In this document: piece by piece, positions 20,767 through 27,422 of the stretch | How the letters are laid out: the number at the start of each line of letters is the position of its first letter | How positions within the stretch are numbered: position 1 is the stretch's first letter | Assembly (NCBI GenBank): GCA_020848735.1 | Contig: JADLHO010000060.1 | Span: 1-35,737 of the forward strand | DNA length: 35,737 nt | From: Planctomycetota bacterium | GTDB lineage: Bacteria; Planctomycetota; UBA1135; UBA2386 | Direction: 5' to 3' | Notes under the pieces: generated by a model | Told to the model about the DNA's origin: nothing | Databases searched by the model: none | The model's input: the letters and a program-made list of their open reading frames with translations, nothing else | Position numbers and translations under genes: made by a program

Positions 20767-21786
20767 ATGCGCAGCTCTCTCGTCCCCGCCTCCATCGCCG
20801 CCCTCCTCCTCGCCGCATCGCTCGCGGCGCAGACCACCAACCCGATCCGCTATCCGCAGGCCAACACCGACAACTCGACCGGGCAGATCATCCCCTTCGG
20901 CTTCTCCACGAGCTCCGGCAACTACGACGAGACGCGCTGGCAGCAGCTCATCCCGGCGCGCTACCTGCCGAGCAGCGGGGGCCTGATCATGGGCATGGAG
21001 GTGCTCTCCCAGGCGACGCTGACCGCGACCTATCCGAGCCTCCAGATCACGTTCAGCCACGTGCCGCCGGGCGGGACGCTGAGCACCACGTTCGCGGCCA
21101 ACCTGCCGGCGCCGCAGGTCGTGTACGCCAAGATCAACCACACGATCTCGTGGACGGCGCGGCAATGGCAGACGCTCCCGCTCGACTTCCCGTTCCTCTA
21201 TGACGGCTCGAGCGACCTCGTGGTGGAGATCCAGAAGACCTTCGACCGCGTCGCGACCCCGCCGCCCGGGCTCGGGCACCATCAGACGGACGGCGATCCG
21301 AGCCGCGCGGGACTGCCGGTTGCGCGCAACACCTTCGGCACGCTCGGTTCCGGCGCGTTGGCGCGCACCGCGGCGACGTCCAGCTCGGTGCCGATGAAGA
21401 TCGGCTTCCGCTTCGCGGACCTGCCGACCTTCACGCTGCGCGGGCCGCGCGGTGGCGCGAACAGCCGCGTCTTCGCCATCGGCGGCAACTTCGACGCGAC
21501 GCTCAACGGCCAGCCCTTCGGCGTCTTCGGCAGCCTGATCGCGTTCGGCTGGGCCGCGGCGCCGATCCCGATCCCGGGCATCGGCGGGTCGGTGATGCTC
21601 GATCTCGTCTCGACGACCGCGTATGCGAGCGGAACCCTGGATCCGTCCGGTGTGGCGACGACCAACTGGTCGATCCCGAGCGACCCGACGCTCGTCGGCA
21701 CGCTGGTGGTCTTCCAGGGGATCTCGACCAGCGCGACGCTCGGTCTCGTGATGACCAACGGCATCGACCTCGTCATCAACTCCTGA
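20767..21786 (+). CDS. Secreted beta-rich protein of unknown function (paralog 2)
   Basis: 339 residues with a clear signal peptide (MRSSLVPASIAALLLAASLAAQ) and a good SD before ATG 20767. Residues about 25-190 resemble the previous gene: SSGGLIMGMEVLS...L-I-F-S, then LPLDFPFLYDGSSDLVVEI against TLPFDQPYAYDGL. From about 215 the protein has the Gly/Ala-rich C-terminal module (PIPIPGIGGSVMLD...L-V-F-Q) common in secreted planctomycete proteins and resembling the tail of the beta-helix protein. No catalytic residues were recognised. Probably an extracellular structural or binding protein; it and the gene before it look like a diverged tandem duplication. Confidence 0.78.
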   Translation: MRSSLVPASIAALLLAASLAAQTTNPIRYPQANTDNSTGQIIPFGFSTSSGNYDETRWQQLIPARYLPSSGGLIMGMEVLSQATLTATYPSLQITFSHVPPGGTLSTTFAANLPAPQVVYAKINHTISWTARQWQTLPLDFPFLYDGSSDLVVEIQKTFDRVATPPPGLGHHQTDGDPSRAGLPVARNTFGTLGSGALARTAATSSSVPMKIGFRFADLPTFTLRGPRGGANSRVFAIGGNFDATLNGQPFGVFGSLIAFGWAAAPIPIPGIGGSVMLDLVSTTAYASGTLDPSGVATTNWSIPSDPTLVGTLVVFQGISTSATLGLVMTNGIDLVINS

Positions 21787-21806
21787 GATCGACGCCAGCG
21801 CGAGAT

Positions 21807-21838
21807 CCGGCTCGCCGAGGCCCCGGCCCGCGAGCCGG
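21807..21838 (+). terminator. 9-bp stem hairpin after the 20767 gene
   Basis: CCGGCTCGC (21807-21815) and GCGAGCCGG (21830-21838) are perfect inverted repeats separated by 14 bases, 20 bases after the stop. There is no T-run, but the stem is the longest perfect one noted in the window. Confidence 0.5.
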
Positions 21839-21851
21839 TGCGAGGCCGGAT

Positions 21852-21880
21852 TTCGGTCCCGTGCTCCCAGGTGCTATACG
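21852..21880 (+). promoter_or_regulatory. Candidate promoter of the dehydrogenase operon
   Basis: TTCGGT (21852-21857) and TATACG (21875-21880) are 17 bases apart; the -10 ends 10 bases before ATG 21891, so the transcript would be almost leaderless. Confidence 0.4.
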
Positions 21881-21890
21881 GTTCGCGCCC

Positions 21891-23030
21891 ATGGCCGATT
21901 CCGTCACCGCGCTCAGACTCCTCGGCCGCGAGGCCATCGATCCCTTCGACCCCAAGGGGCCGCTCACCCGCAACCTGGCGGTCGAGCAGGTGCGCATCGG
22001 CGAACCCGGCCCCGGTGAGGTTCTGGTCGAGCCGCTCTACGTGGGAGTCTGCGGGAGCGACGGCAGCGCGAGCCTCGGCAAGTCGAACTTCGACTGGGTC
22101 CAACGGCCGCGCACGATCGGCCACGAGTGCAGCGTGCGCATCGTGTCCTTCGGCAAGGGTGCCGAAGGACACGGCGGACTGAAGCCCGGCGACGTCGTCT
22201 GTCCGGTCCCGATGCGCGGCTGCGGCGACCCGCGCTGCCGCGGCTGCCGCAACGGGCGATGGAACTACTGCCGCAGGAAGCAGATCCTCGGCTTCCACCG
22301 CGACGGCGCGCTGGCGCAGCGCATGGTGATGGAGGTCGACCGCTGCGTCCCGCTGCGCAAGGGCCTGACCGCGCTGCAGGGAGCGGTGGTCGAACCGCTC
22401 TCGGTCGTCGCCCAGGGCGTGCTGCGCAAGTGCGCCATCCGGCCCGGCATGGACGTCGTGGTCACCGGCTGCGGGATCATGGGCCTGATCGCCGCGGAGC
22501 TGTGCAAGGCCGCCGGCGCCCGCGTCGCGGTGACGGGCATCGAGCGCGATCGCGATGTGCGGCTCAAGCTCGCCGCGGAACGCGGCTTCACGCCGATCGT
22601 GCTCGGCAAGGGTGAGGCGCTCCACGAGAAGCTGAAGGCGGGCGTCGAAGCGCTCGACGGCACGCGCTTCGGCGACGAGTTCGAGGGTGGCCTCGTCGAT
22701 GCGTTGATCGAGTGCTCCGGCGCCCCGCAGGCGCTCGCGACCGCGGGCCTCTGCGTGCACCTCGAGGGCCAGATCTGCGTGATCGCGACCTATCCCTCGG
22801 CCGTGTCCTTCGAGGCCACGGCGTTCACGCGCTCGGGGCAGGTGATGAGCGGTGTGATGGGCAGCAGCCGCGAGGACTTCGAGAACGCGATGCTGCTGAT
22901 CGAGCGCGGTGCTTTCGCGATCGAACCCTATGCGCAGCTCTACTCCTTCGACCGCGTGATCGCGGCGATGGAGGACTCGATGGCGGCACGCACGCCCAAG
23001 GCGGTGCTCGCGGTGAACGGCCCGGCATGA
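21891..23030 (+). CDS. Zinc-dependent medium-chain alcohol dehydrogenase
   Basis: 379 residues from ATG 21891 (GTG 21861 is in frame but upstream of the candidate -10). Catalytic zinc ligands fit C54 in VCGSDG and H78-E79 in IGHEC. The structural zinc lobe is present as four Cys at 111, 116, 119 and 127. VVVTGCGIMGLIAAELCK gives the cofactor-binding GxGxxG region. It belongs to the threonine/sorbitol/glucose-dehydrogenase-like MDR enzymes that oxidise secondary alcohols of sugars, polyols or amino acids with NAD(P). The first structural Cys spacing is C-x4-C and not the common C-x2-C, which separates it from textbook ADH. The stop overlaps the next start (ATGA), so the epimerase is its functional partner. 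The substrate is unknown. Confidence 0.9.
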   Translation: MADSVTALRLLGREAIDPFDPKGPLTRNLAVEQVRIGEPGPGEVLVEPLYVGVCGSDGSASLGKSNFDWVQRPRTIGHECSVRIVSFGKGAEGHGGLKPGDVVCPVPMRGCGDPRCRGCRNGRWNYCRRKQILGFHRDGALAQRMVMEVDRCVPLRKGLTALQGAVVEPLSVVAQGVLRKCAIRPGMDVVVTGCGIMGLIAAELCKAAGARVAVTGIERDRDVRLKLAAERGFTPIVLGKGEALHEKLKAGVEALDGTRFGDEFEGGLVDALIECSGAPQALATAGLCVHLEGQICVIATYPSAVSFEATAFTRSGQVMSGVMGSSREDFENAMLLIERGAFAIEPYAQLYSFDRVIAAMEDSMAARTPKAVLAVNGPA

Positions 23031-24049
23031 GCGCCGCGTCCTGCGTGCTCGTCACGGGCGGCACGGGTTGCATCGGGGCCGCGACGGTCCACGCGCTCAC
23101 GCGGCTCGGCGCGGAGCGGATCGTCGTCGCGTCGCGGACGGCGGCTCCCGGCCTCCTGCGGCTCTGGTTCGACGGCGTGCTGGATCCGCGCATCGCGCTC
23201 GTGCGCGCCGACATCGGCGTGCCCGCCGATCTCGAGCGGCTCGTGCGCGACCACGAACCCACGCAGGTCATCCATCTCGGCGCGCTGCAGACCCCGGACT
23301 GCGAGGCCGATCACGCGCGCGGCCTCCTGGTCAATGCCGGCGGGACCCTGCAGCTCCTCGACGCCTGCGTCGCCCGGGCGCGTCGCCTCACGCGCTTCGT
23401 CTTCGCGAGCTCGGCGGCGGTCTACGGCCTGCGTTCCCGCTACCCGGGTCCGCTCGTCGCGGAGAGCGACCCGCTCGCGCCGGTCAACCTCTACGGCGTC
23501 TGGAAGCTGGCCGGTGAGGAACTCGTGCGCCTCTACCACGAGCGGCACGGCATCGATGCGATCTCGCTCCGGCTCAACACGACCTACGGCAAGGGCCGCG
23601 ACCGCGGCAAGACCGCCGGCGTGACGCGTGCGATGAAGGCGGTCGCACTCGGCAGCGTGCGGGGCGAGGTGATCCCGCACCGCATGAGCTATGGCGGCCG
23701 CGAGAACTACCACTTCGTCGCCGACGTCGGCGAGGCCTTCGCACGCGCGGCGCTCATGCCGTTCCGCGGTCACGCCGCCTTCAACCTGCGCGGGCAGACG
23801 CATCCCGTCGCGGGCTTCCTCGATCGCATCGCGCACGTCGCCGCATCGCTCGGCCTGAGCCGCCACGTCGACCTCGCCATCGCCGCGGATGCGCCCGCGA
23901 ACCCCTTCGTGTGCGACCTCGACGACCGCCGCATCTGCGCCGCGTTCCCGGGCATGCCGCTGAGCTCCCTCGACGACGGCATCCGCTCCTCGCTCCAGAC
24001 CTTCATCGCGGTGGCGCGGAGCGGTCCCCTCGAACTCGACGCGAGCTGA
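23027..24049 (+). CDS. NAD-dependent epimerase/dehydratase (extended SDR)
   Basis: 340 residues. The nucleotide-binding motif TGGTGCIG is at 10-17, the FASSAAVYG strand follows, and the catalytic pair Y156-x-x-x-K160 is in NLYGVWK. These define the extended short-chain dehydrogenases that include UDP-glucose 4-epimerase, uronate dehydrogenase and L-threonine dehydrogenase-like enzymes. The start overlaps the upstream zinc dehydrogenase by 4 bases (ATGA). A sugar or sugar-acid substrate fits this pairing. The C-terminal part after about 200 fits the substrate domain. Cytoplasmic. The convergent islet gene ends 20 bases beyond its stop. Confidence 0.9.
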   Translation: MSAASCVLVTGGTGCIGAATVHALTRLGAERIVVASRTAAPGLLRLWFDGVLDPRIALVRADIGVPADLERLVRDHEPTQVIHLGALQTPDCEADHARGLLVNAGGTLQLLDACVARARRLTRFVFASSAAVYGLRSRYPGPLVAESDPLAPVNLYGVWKLAGEELVRLYHERHGIDAISLRLNTTYGKGRDRGKTAGVTRAMKAVALGSVRGEVIPHRMSYGGRENYHFVADVGEAFARAALMPFRGHAAFNLRGQTHPVAGFLDRIAHVAASLGLSRHVDLAIAADAPANPFVCDLDDRRICAAFPGMPLSSLDDGIRSSLQTFIAVARSGPLELDAS

Positions 24050-24068
24050 TCTGTCCCGGCAGTTCGAC

Positions 24069-25394
24069 CTACGCAGTGCCGCGCCATGGGGGGTTCGAAG
24101 GGTCGAGGTGGTTTTCGACCTGGTGCTCCACGACGAACTCCGAGACCATGAACACGTCTGCTGCTCGGGACATTGCTTCCTCACCGCGTCTCTCGCCCAG
24201 CAGATCGGAAAGACCTGCGACCGGACACAGCAGTTCGGCTGCAAATGCCCGCTGGAACCTCTGGCGCGAGGTTCGGGTTTCGGTGGCCGGATGCCACGGC
24301 TCGCTCGACTGGTAGGCCAGCAGGTCCCCGAGAAGTCGCGCCAATTCGAAGCGGCGTTCAGCGGGCTTGCTTCTCCGCAGCAGCAGGCGAACGCGGTCGC
24401 CCTGGTCGATTGCAAGGCCGACAGGTGGCGAATCTACCTCGCCGCGTGGGGCCAGAGTCCCTGGGTCCATGCCCAGGTGCTGCTCGAGCGAACTACTGGC
24501 GATGGGGGTGTTGCCAGCGGCCCACGCGGCACGGAGGAGACGAGCGGTGTCCATTCCCCGTTGCCAGGGTCGCAGGTTCGGGTTCTGCGAGATTCTCCGA
24601 CAGCTCGCGGCGAGTTCAGCGTGTTGAGCGCGACTCCAGTGGGCGACTTGCACGGAGTTGCTCGCGGCCCGCTGGCGCAGTCGGTCGACGCCCGCTCGGA
24701 TGTCGTCAGGAGAAATGGCGCACGCGATCTCCTCGGCAGAGTCGAGACCCGTTTCGTCAGCGAGGTCTGCGATCACTGCCAAGGCGTCGCAATCGGCTTC
24801 GCCGGGATCACAACCAAGGAGCGCTTCCCGACGCCGCGTCCGGTCGACCTTCGAATCCGTCAGGTCTCTCGTGGTGGCCGCCCAGAGTTCTTCCAGCGTC
24901 GAGCCCCGAATGTCCAGGGCATGAAGGCGGGCGATGACGACTTGGACGAACTCCCTCACCTGCCGTTGGAAGTGCTCTAGAGGGACGCTTCGGTTCGCCC
25001 GGGAGAGATATCGGATCGGCTCGTTGGAGGTTTCCGAAGTCGGATTGGCTCGAAGCGTGACGAACTCACCATCGGACTCCAGCGTCACTCGTGGCCACAG
25101 GTAGCCGTGACCGATGGCGCGGAGCTCGTGCGACGCCCGCCATTCATAAGATGGTCGGGTCGTGGAATGAGCTGGCTCGTAGCTCAGGCGCCACCAGTTG
25201 GAGGCAAGCCAGGTCGCCAGGGGGTACATGGACACGAGGACGGCGTCGCCGGTCGATCGCGACCAGGTGTCTTCGTGTCTGGTCAATGACTCGCCGCCCA
25301 CGTGGATGCAGAGAGTGCCCCGAGTCGCAGTTTCCTCGGGTGGTCCATGACCGACGCCGCTCCAGCGTTCGATCTCGATTCTCAGTTCATCCAT
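24069..25394 (-). CDS. Degenerate ImmA/IrrE-like protein of the orphan two-gene module
   Basis: 441 residues, ATG 25394. Residues 1-170 form an unrecognised domain with AVLVSMYPLATWLASNWWRL at 51-70 and GYLWPRVTLESDGEF at 97-111. A Glu/Leu/Arg-rich helical region (165-320) follows. The C-terminal part resembles ImmA/IrrE (DUF955) peptidases: RRFELARLLGDLL at 347-359 aligns with the usual RRF-LAHELGHLL, and QRAFAAELLCP at 381-391 with AN-FAAELLMP. The zinc-binding HExxH is gone: H, E and H appear as R353, L354 and D357. So it is likely a pseudo-peptidase used for sensing or protein contact. It shares an 8-base overlap with the small upstream gene and sits in lower-GC DNA. Regulator, antitoxin or defence sensor are inferences. 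Confidence 0.72.
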   Translation of the reverse strand: MDELRIEIERWSGVGHGPPEETATRGTLCIHVGGESLTRHEDTWSRSTGDAVLVSMYPLATWLASNWWRLSYEPAHSTTRPSYEWRASHELRAIGHGYLWPRVTLESDGEFVTLRANPTSETSNEPIRYLSRANRSVPLEHFQRQVREFVQVVIARLHALDIRGSTLEELWAATTRDLTDSKVDRTRRREALLGCDPGEADCDALAVIADLADETGLDSAEEIACAISPDDIRAGVDRLRQRAASNSVQVAHWSRAQHAELAASCRRISQNPNLRPWQRGMDTARLLRAAWAAGNTPIASSSLEQHLGMDPGTLAPRGEVDSPPVGLAIDQGDRVRLLLRRSKPAERRFELARLLGDLLAYQSSEPWHPATETRTSRQRFQRAFAAELLCPVAGLSDLLGERRGEEAMSRAADVFMVSEFVVEHQVENHLDPSNPPWRGTA

Positions 25395-25824
25395 GGCGGC
25401 GCTTCCAGGCCTTCAGGACTTCGTCACGGAACGCATCGTCCTCGGGCATCGGATAGCCGTGATAGCTGCCCTTCGCCTCCCACTGGGCCTCGAGTGGAAC
25501 GCCGCCGTCCGTCACCATCCAAACGTTTTTCGGCCAGCCGTCCTCGAAGCGGTCTGACACCAGCCCCAGCTCGAGACCTCGCCTGAGGAGGCACAATGCA
25601 TCTTGGCGGCGGAAAACCTTGACGTCATCGCACAGCGACTTGGCAGGGCGGTGCCCGGCGGCACTTGGCGGGCTGAGGCCGAAGTCGCCAGGGTTCCGCT
25701 TGTGCTCGGGGTTGCCTCCATAGCGGACGGAGTCGCGAAGCTCGCGCAGTGGCTCCTGCATGTCCGCGACCTTCGCATCGGGGAGGAGTCGACGCTTCGG
25801 GTTGAACCGGTGCCGGGGTTTCAC
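25387..25824 (-). CDS. 145-aa orphan protein, first gene of the two-gene module
   Basis: 145 residues from GTG 25824; an internal Met at codon 22 is the alternative. The N-terminus is basic (KPRHRFNPKRR). Distinct blocks that look conserved are RYGGNPEHKRNPGDFGL (34-50), GWPKNVWMV (96-104) and GSYHGYPM (119-126), rich in Tyr, His, Asn, Pro and Trp. No signal peptide, membrane segment or helix-turn-helix is evident. I recognise no characterised family. Its size, the 8-base overlap with the next gene and its place first in the pair suit a toxin or small effector, with the clustered His/Arg/Tyr/Asn residues as conceivable active-site residues; that is speculation. Adenine/thymine content is visibly higher than in flanking genes. 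Confidence 0.7.
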   Translation of the reverse strand: MKPRHRFNPKRRLLPDAKVADMQEPLRELRDSVRYGGNPEHKRNPGDFGLSPPSAAGHRPAKSLCDDVKVFRRQDALCLLRRGLELGLVSDRFEDGWPKNVWMVTDGGVPLEAQWEAKGSYHGYPMPEDDAFRDEVLKAWKRRHG

Positions 25825-25895
25825 GGGTCGGGTCTCGTTCCTCCGGAGGCGAAGCCACCGGTGCGGAGAAGATGGAATGAGGATTCTCGGCCGGA

Positions 25896-25901
25896 AGCAT
25901 A
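25896..25901 (-). promoter_or_regulatory. Candidate -10 for the two-gene module
   Basis: TATGCT on the minus strand lies 71 bases before GTG 25824, in the 139-base divergent gap with the M20 gene. No convincing -35 was found. Confidence 0.25.
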
Positions 25902-25946
25902 GCAGCCATGTGCACCAGAAGGAGATGCTCCGGCCCGTCCGGCGGA

Positions 25947-25952
25947 GTTACT
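25947..25952 (+). promoter_or_regulatory. Candidate -10 before the M20 gene
   Basis: GTTACT ends 11 bases before ATG 25964; the run TACTCTGCG resembles TACTCCGCG at 17532-17540. Confidence 0.25.
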
Positions 25953-25963
25953 CTGCGAACTCC

Positions 25964-27421
25964 ATGCTGAAGTCATCGAGTCCACTCCCGCTCGCGCCGA
26001 TCTCAGGCTGGTGGTTTGCCCTCTGCACCGCGGTGCTCGCGCAGGAGCACCGACTCGAGCCCCTTGCCGCAGCCGCCCACGCCGGCGTCGCCGCCCACGA
26101 GGAGGCGCTCTTCGACCTCGCCGATCGGATCTGGCGGTTCGCGGAGACGAGCCTCACGGAGAGTCGCTCGAGCGCCGCGGTCGCGGAGTTCCTCGAGCAG
26201 CGCGGCTTCCGCGTCGAGTGCGGCGTGGGCGGTGTGCCGACCGCCTTCGTGGCGCGCTTTGGCGAGGGGAGCCCGGTCGTCGGCATGCTCTGCGAGTTCG
26301 ATGCGCTGCCGGGGATCAGCAACGTGAACGAACCCCGCCTGGCGCCGCTGCAGAAGGGCGGCGCGGGCCATGGCTGTGGCCACAACCTCTTCGCCGCCGG
26401 CTCGGCCGGGGCGGCGCTCGCGTGCAAGACCGTGATGGAGCAGCACGGCCTGCCGGGCACGCTGGTGCTCTTCGGCTGCCCCGCGGAGGAGACGGTGATC
26501 GGCAAGGTCTACATGGCCAAGGCCGGCGTCTTCGACGGCGTCGACGTCTGCCTCGACTGGCATCCGGGTGATGTGACCGGGGCCGATTACGAGCGCACGC
26601 GCGCCTTGAACAACTTCACGGTGCGCTTCAGCGGCAGGACCGCGCACGGCGCCGGCGATCCCTGGAACGGGCGCAGCGCCCTCGACGCCGTCGAGCTGAT
26701 GAACCACGCCGTGAACATGCTGCGCGAGCACGTGGAGCCCTCGACGCGGATCCACTACGTCATCGCCGACGGCGGTGGTGCGCCGAACGTCGTGCCCGCC
26801 ACCGCGGCGGTTTGGTACTACGTGCGCGACCTCGAGCGCGAGGGCGTCGAGGCGACCTATGCGCGCGTGCTGAACTGCGCGAAGGGCGCGGCGATCGCCA
26901 CCGACACGAGCTACGACGTCGAGCTGACGACGGGAGTCCATTCGTATCTCCTCAACCGCACGCTCACCGAGCTGCTCGACGCGCACCTGCGAGCGGCCGG
27001 GGCGCCGCAATGGAGCGAGGGCGAGCAGGCGTTCGCGCGCAAGCTGCAGTCGGCGACCGGCAAGCCGGAGCTGGGGCTCCACGTGGGCGTGCGCGAGCTC
27101 CCGGCCGAGCCGGTGCCGGCGCAGGGTGGTTCGACCGACGCGGCCGAGGTCAGCCGCATCACGCCGACGGGCAAGCTGCGCGTCGCGTGCGCGCCGATCG
27201 ACACGCCGTGGCACGCGTGGCCGGTCGTCGCCTGTGCCGGGACCTCGATCGGGCACAAGTGCGTCGGCACCGCCGCGCGCGCCCTGGGTGGGGCGCTCGT
27301 CGAACTGCTGCGGTCGGAAGAGCTCGTCGCCAAGGCACGCGCGGAGTTCGCGGCGCAGACCGCGGGCAAGCCCTATCGCTCGCCGATTCCGCAGGATCAG
27401 GAGCTGCCCCTGCGGCGTTGA
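25964..27421 (+). CDS. Exported M20-family amidohydrolase (AbgB-like)
   Basis: 485 residues. ATG 25964 opens a likely signal sequence (about 1-26, ending AVLAQ); in-frame ATG 25925 has AAGGAG directly abutting it, too close to work well. Metal-site motifs of M20D enzymes are present: EFDALPG at 111-117, GHGCGHN at 135-141 (C138 and H140), PAEE at 173-176, and H200 in DWHPG. GGSTDAAEVS and PWHAW in the last third match the AbgB branch, which cleaves p-aminobenzoyl-glutamate and related amides. The exported form suggests scavenging amides or dipeptide-like substrates outside the cytoplasm. The gene ends 1 base from the convergent SGNH gene. The substrate is not certain. Confidence 0.87.
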   Translation: MLKSSSPLPLAPISGWWFALCTAVLAQEHRLEPLAAAAHAGVAAHEEALFDLADRIWRFAETSLTESRSSAAVAEFLEQRGFRVECGVGGVPTAFVARFGEGSPVVGMLCEFDALPGISNVNEPRLAPLQKGGAGHGCGHNLFAAGSAGAALACKTVMEQHGLPGTLVLFGCPAEETVIGKVYMAKAGVFDGVDVCLDWHPGDVTGADYERTRALNNFTVRFSGRTAHGAGDPWNGRSALDAVELMNHAVNMLREHVEPSTRIHYVIADGGGAPNVVPATAAVWYYVRDLEREGVEATYARVLNCAKGAAIATDTSYDVELTTGVHSYLLNRTLTELLDAHLRAAGAPQWSEGEQAFARKLQSATGKPELGLHVGVRELPAEPVPAQGGSTDAAEVSRITPTGKLRVACAPIDTPWHAWPVVACAGTSIGHKCVGTAARALGGALVELLRSEELVAKARAEFAAQTAGKPYRSPIPQDQELPLRR

Positions 27422-27422
27422 G

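Noticed and set aside
24108..24980. Plus-strand frame of 290 codons across the islet
   Set aside because: It is antisense to the 441-aa protein, whose frame has recognisable ImmA/IrrE-like blocks and a coupled upstream gene; the plus frame has none.
24050..25963. Integrase, transposase, tRNA or flanking direct repeats bounding the islet
   Set aside because: None was seen by eye at either boundary, so transfer is suggested only by composition and gene content.
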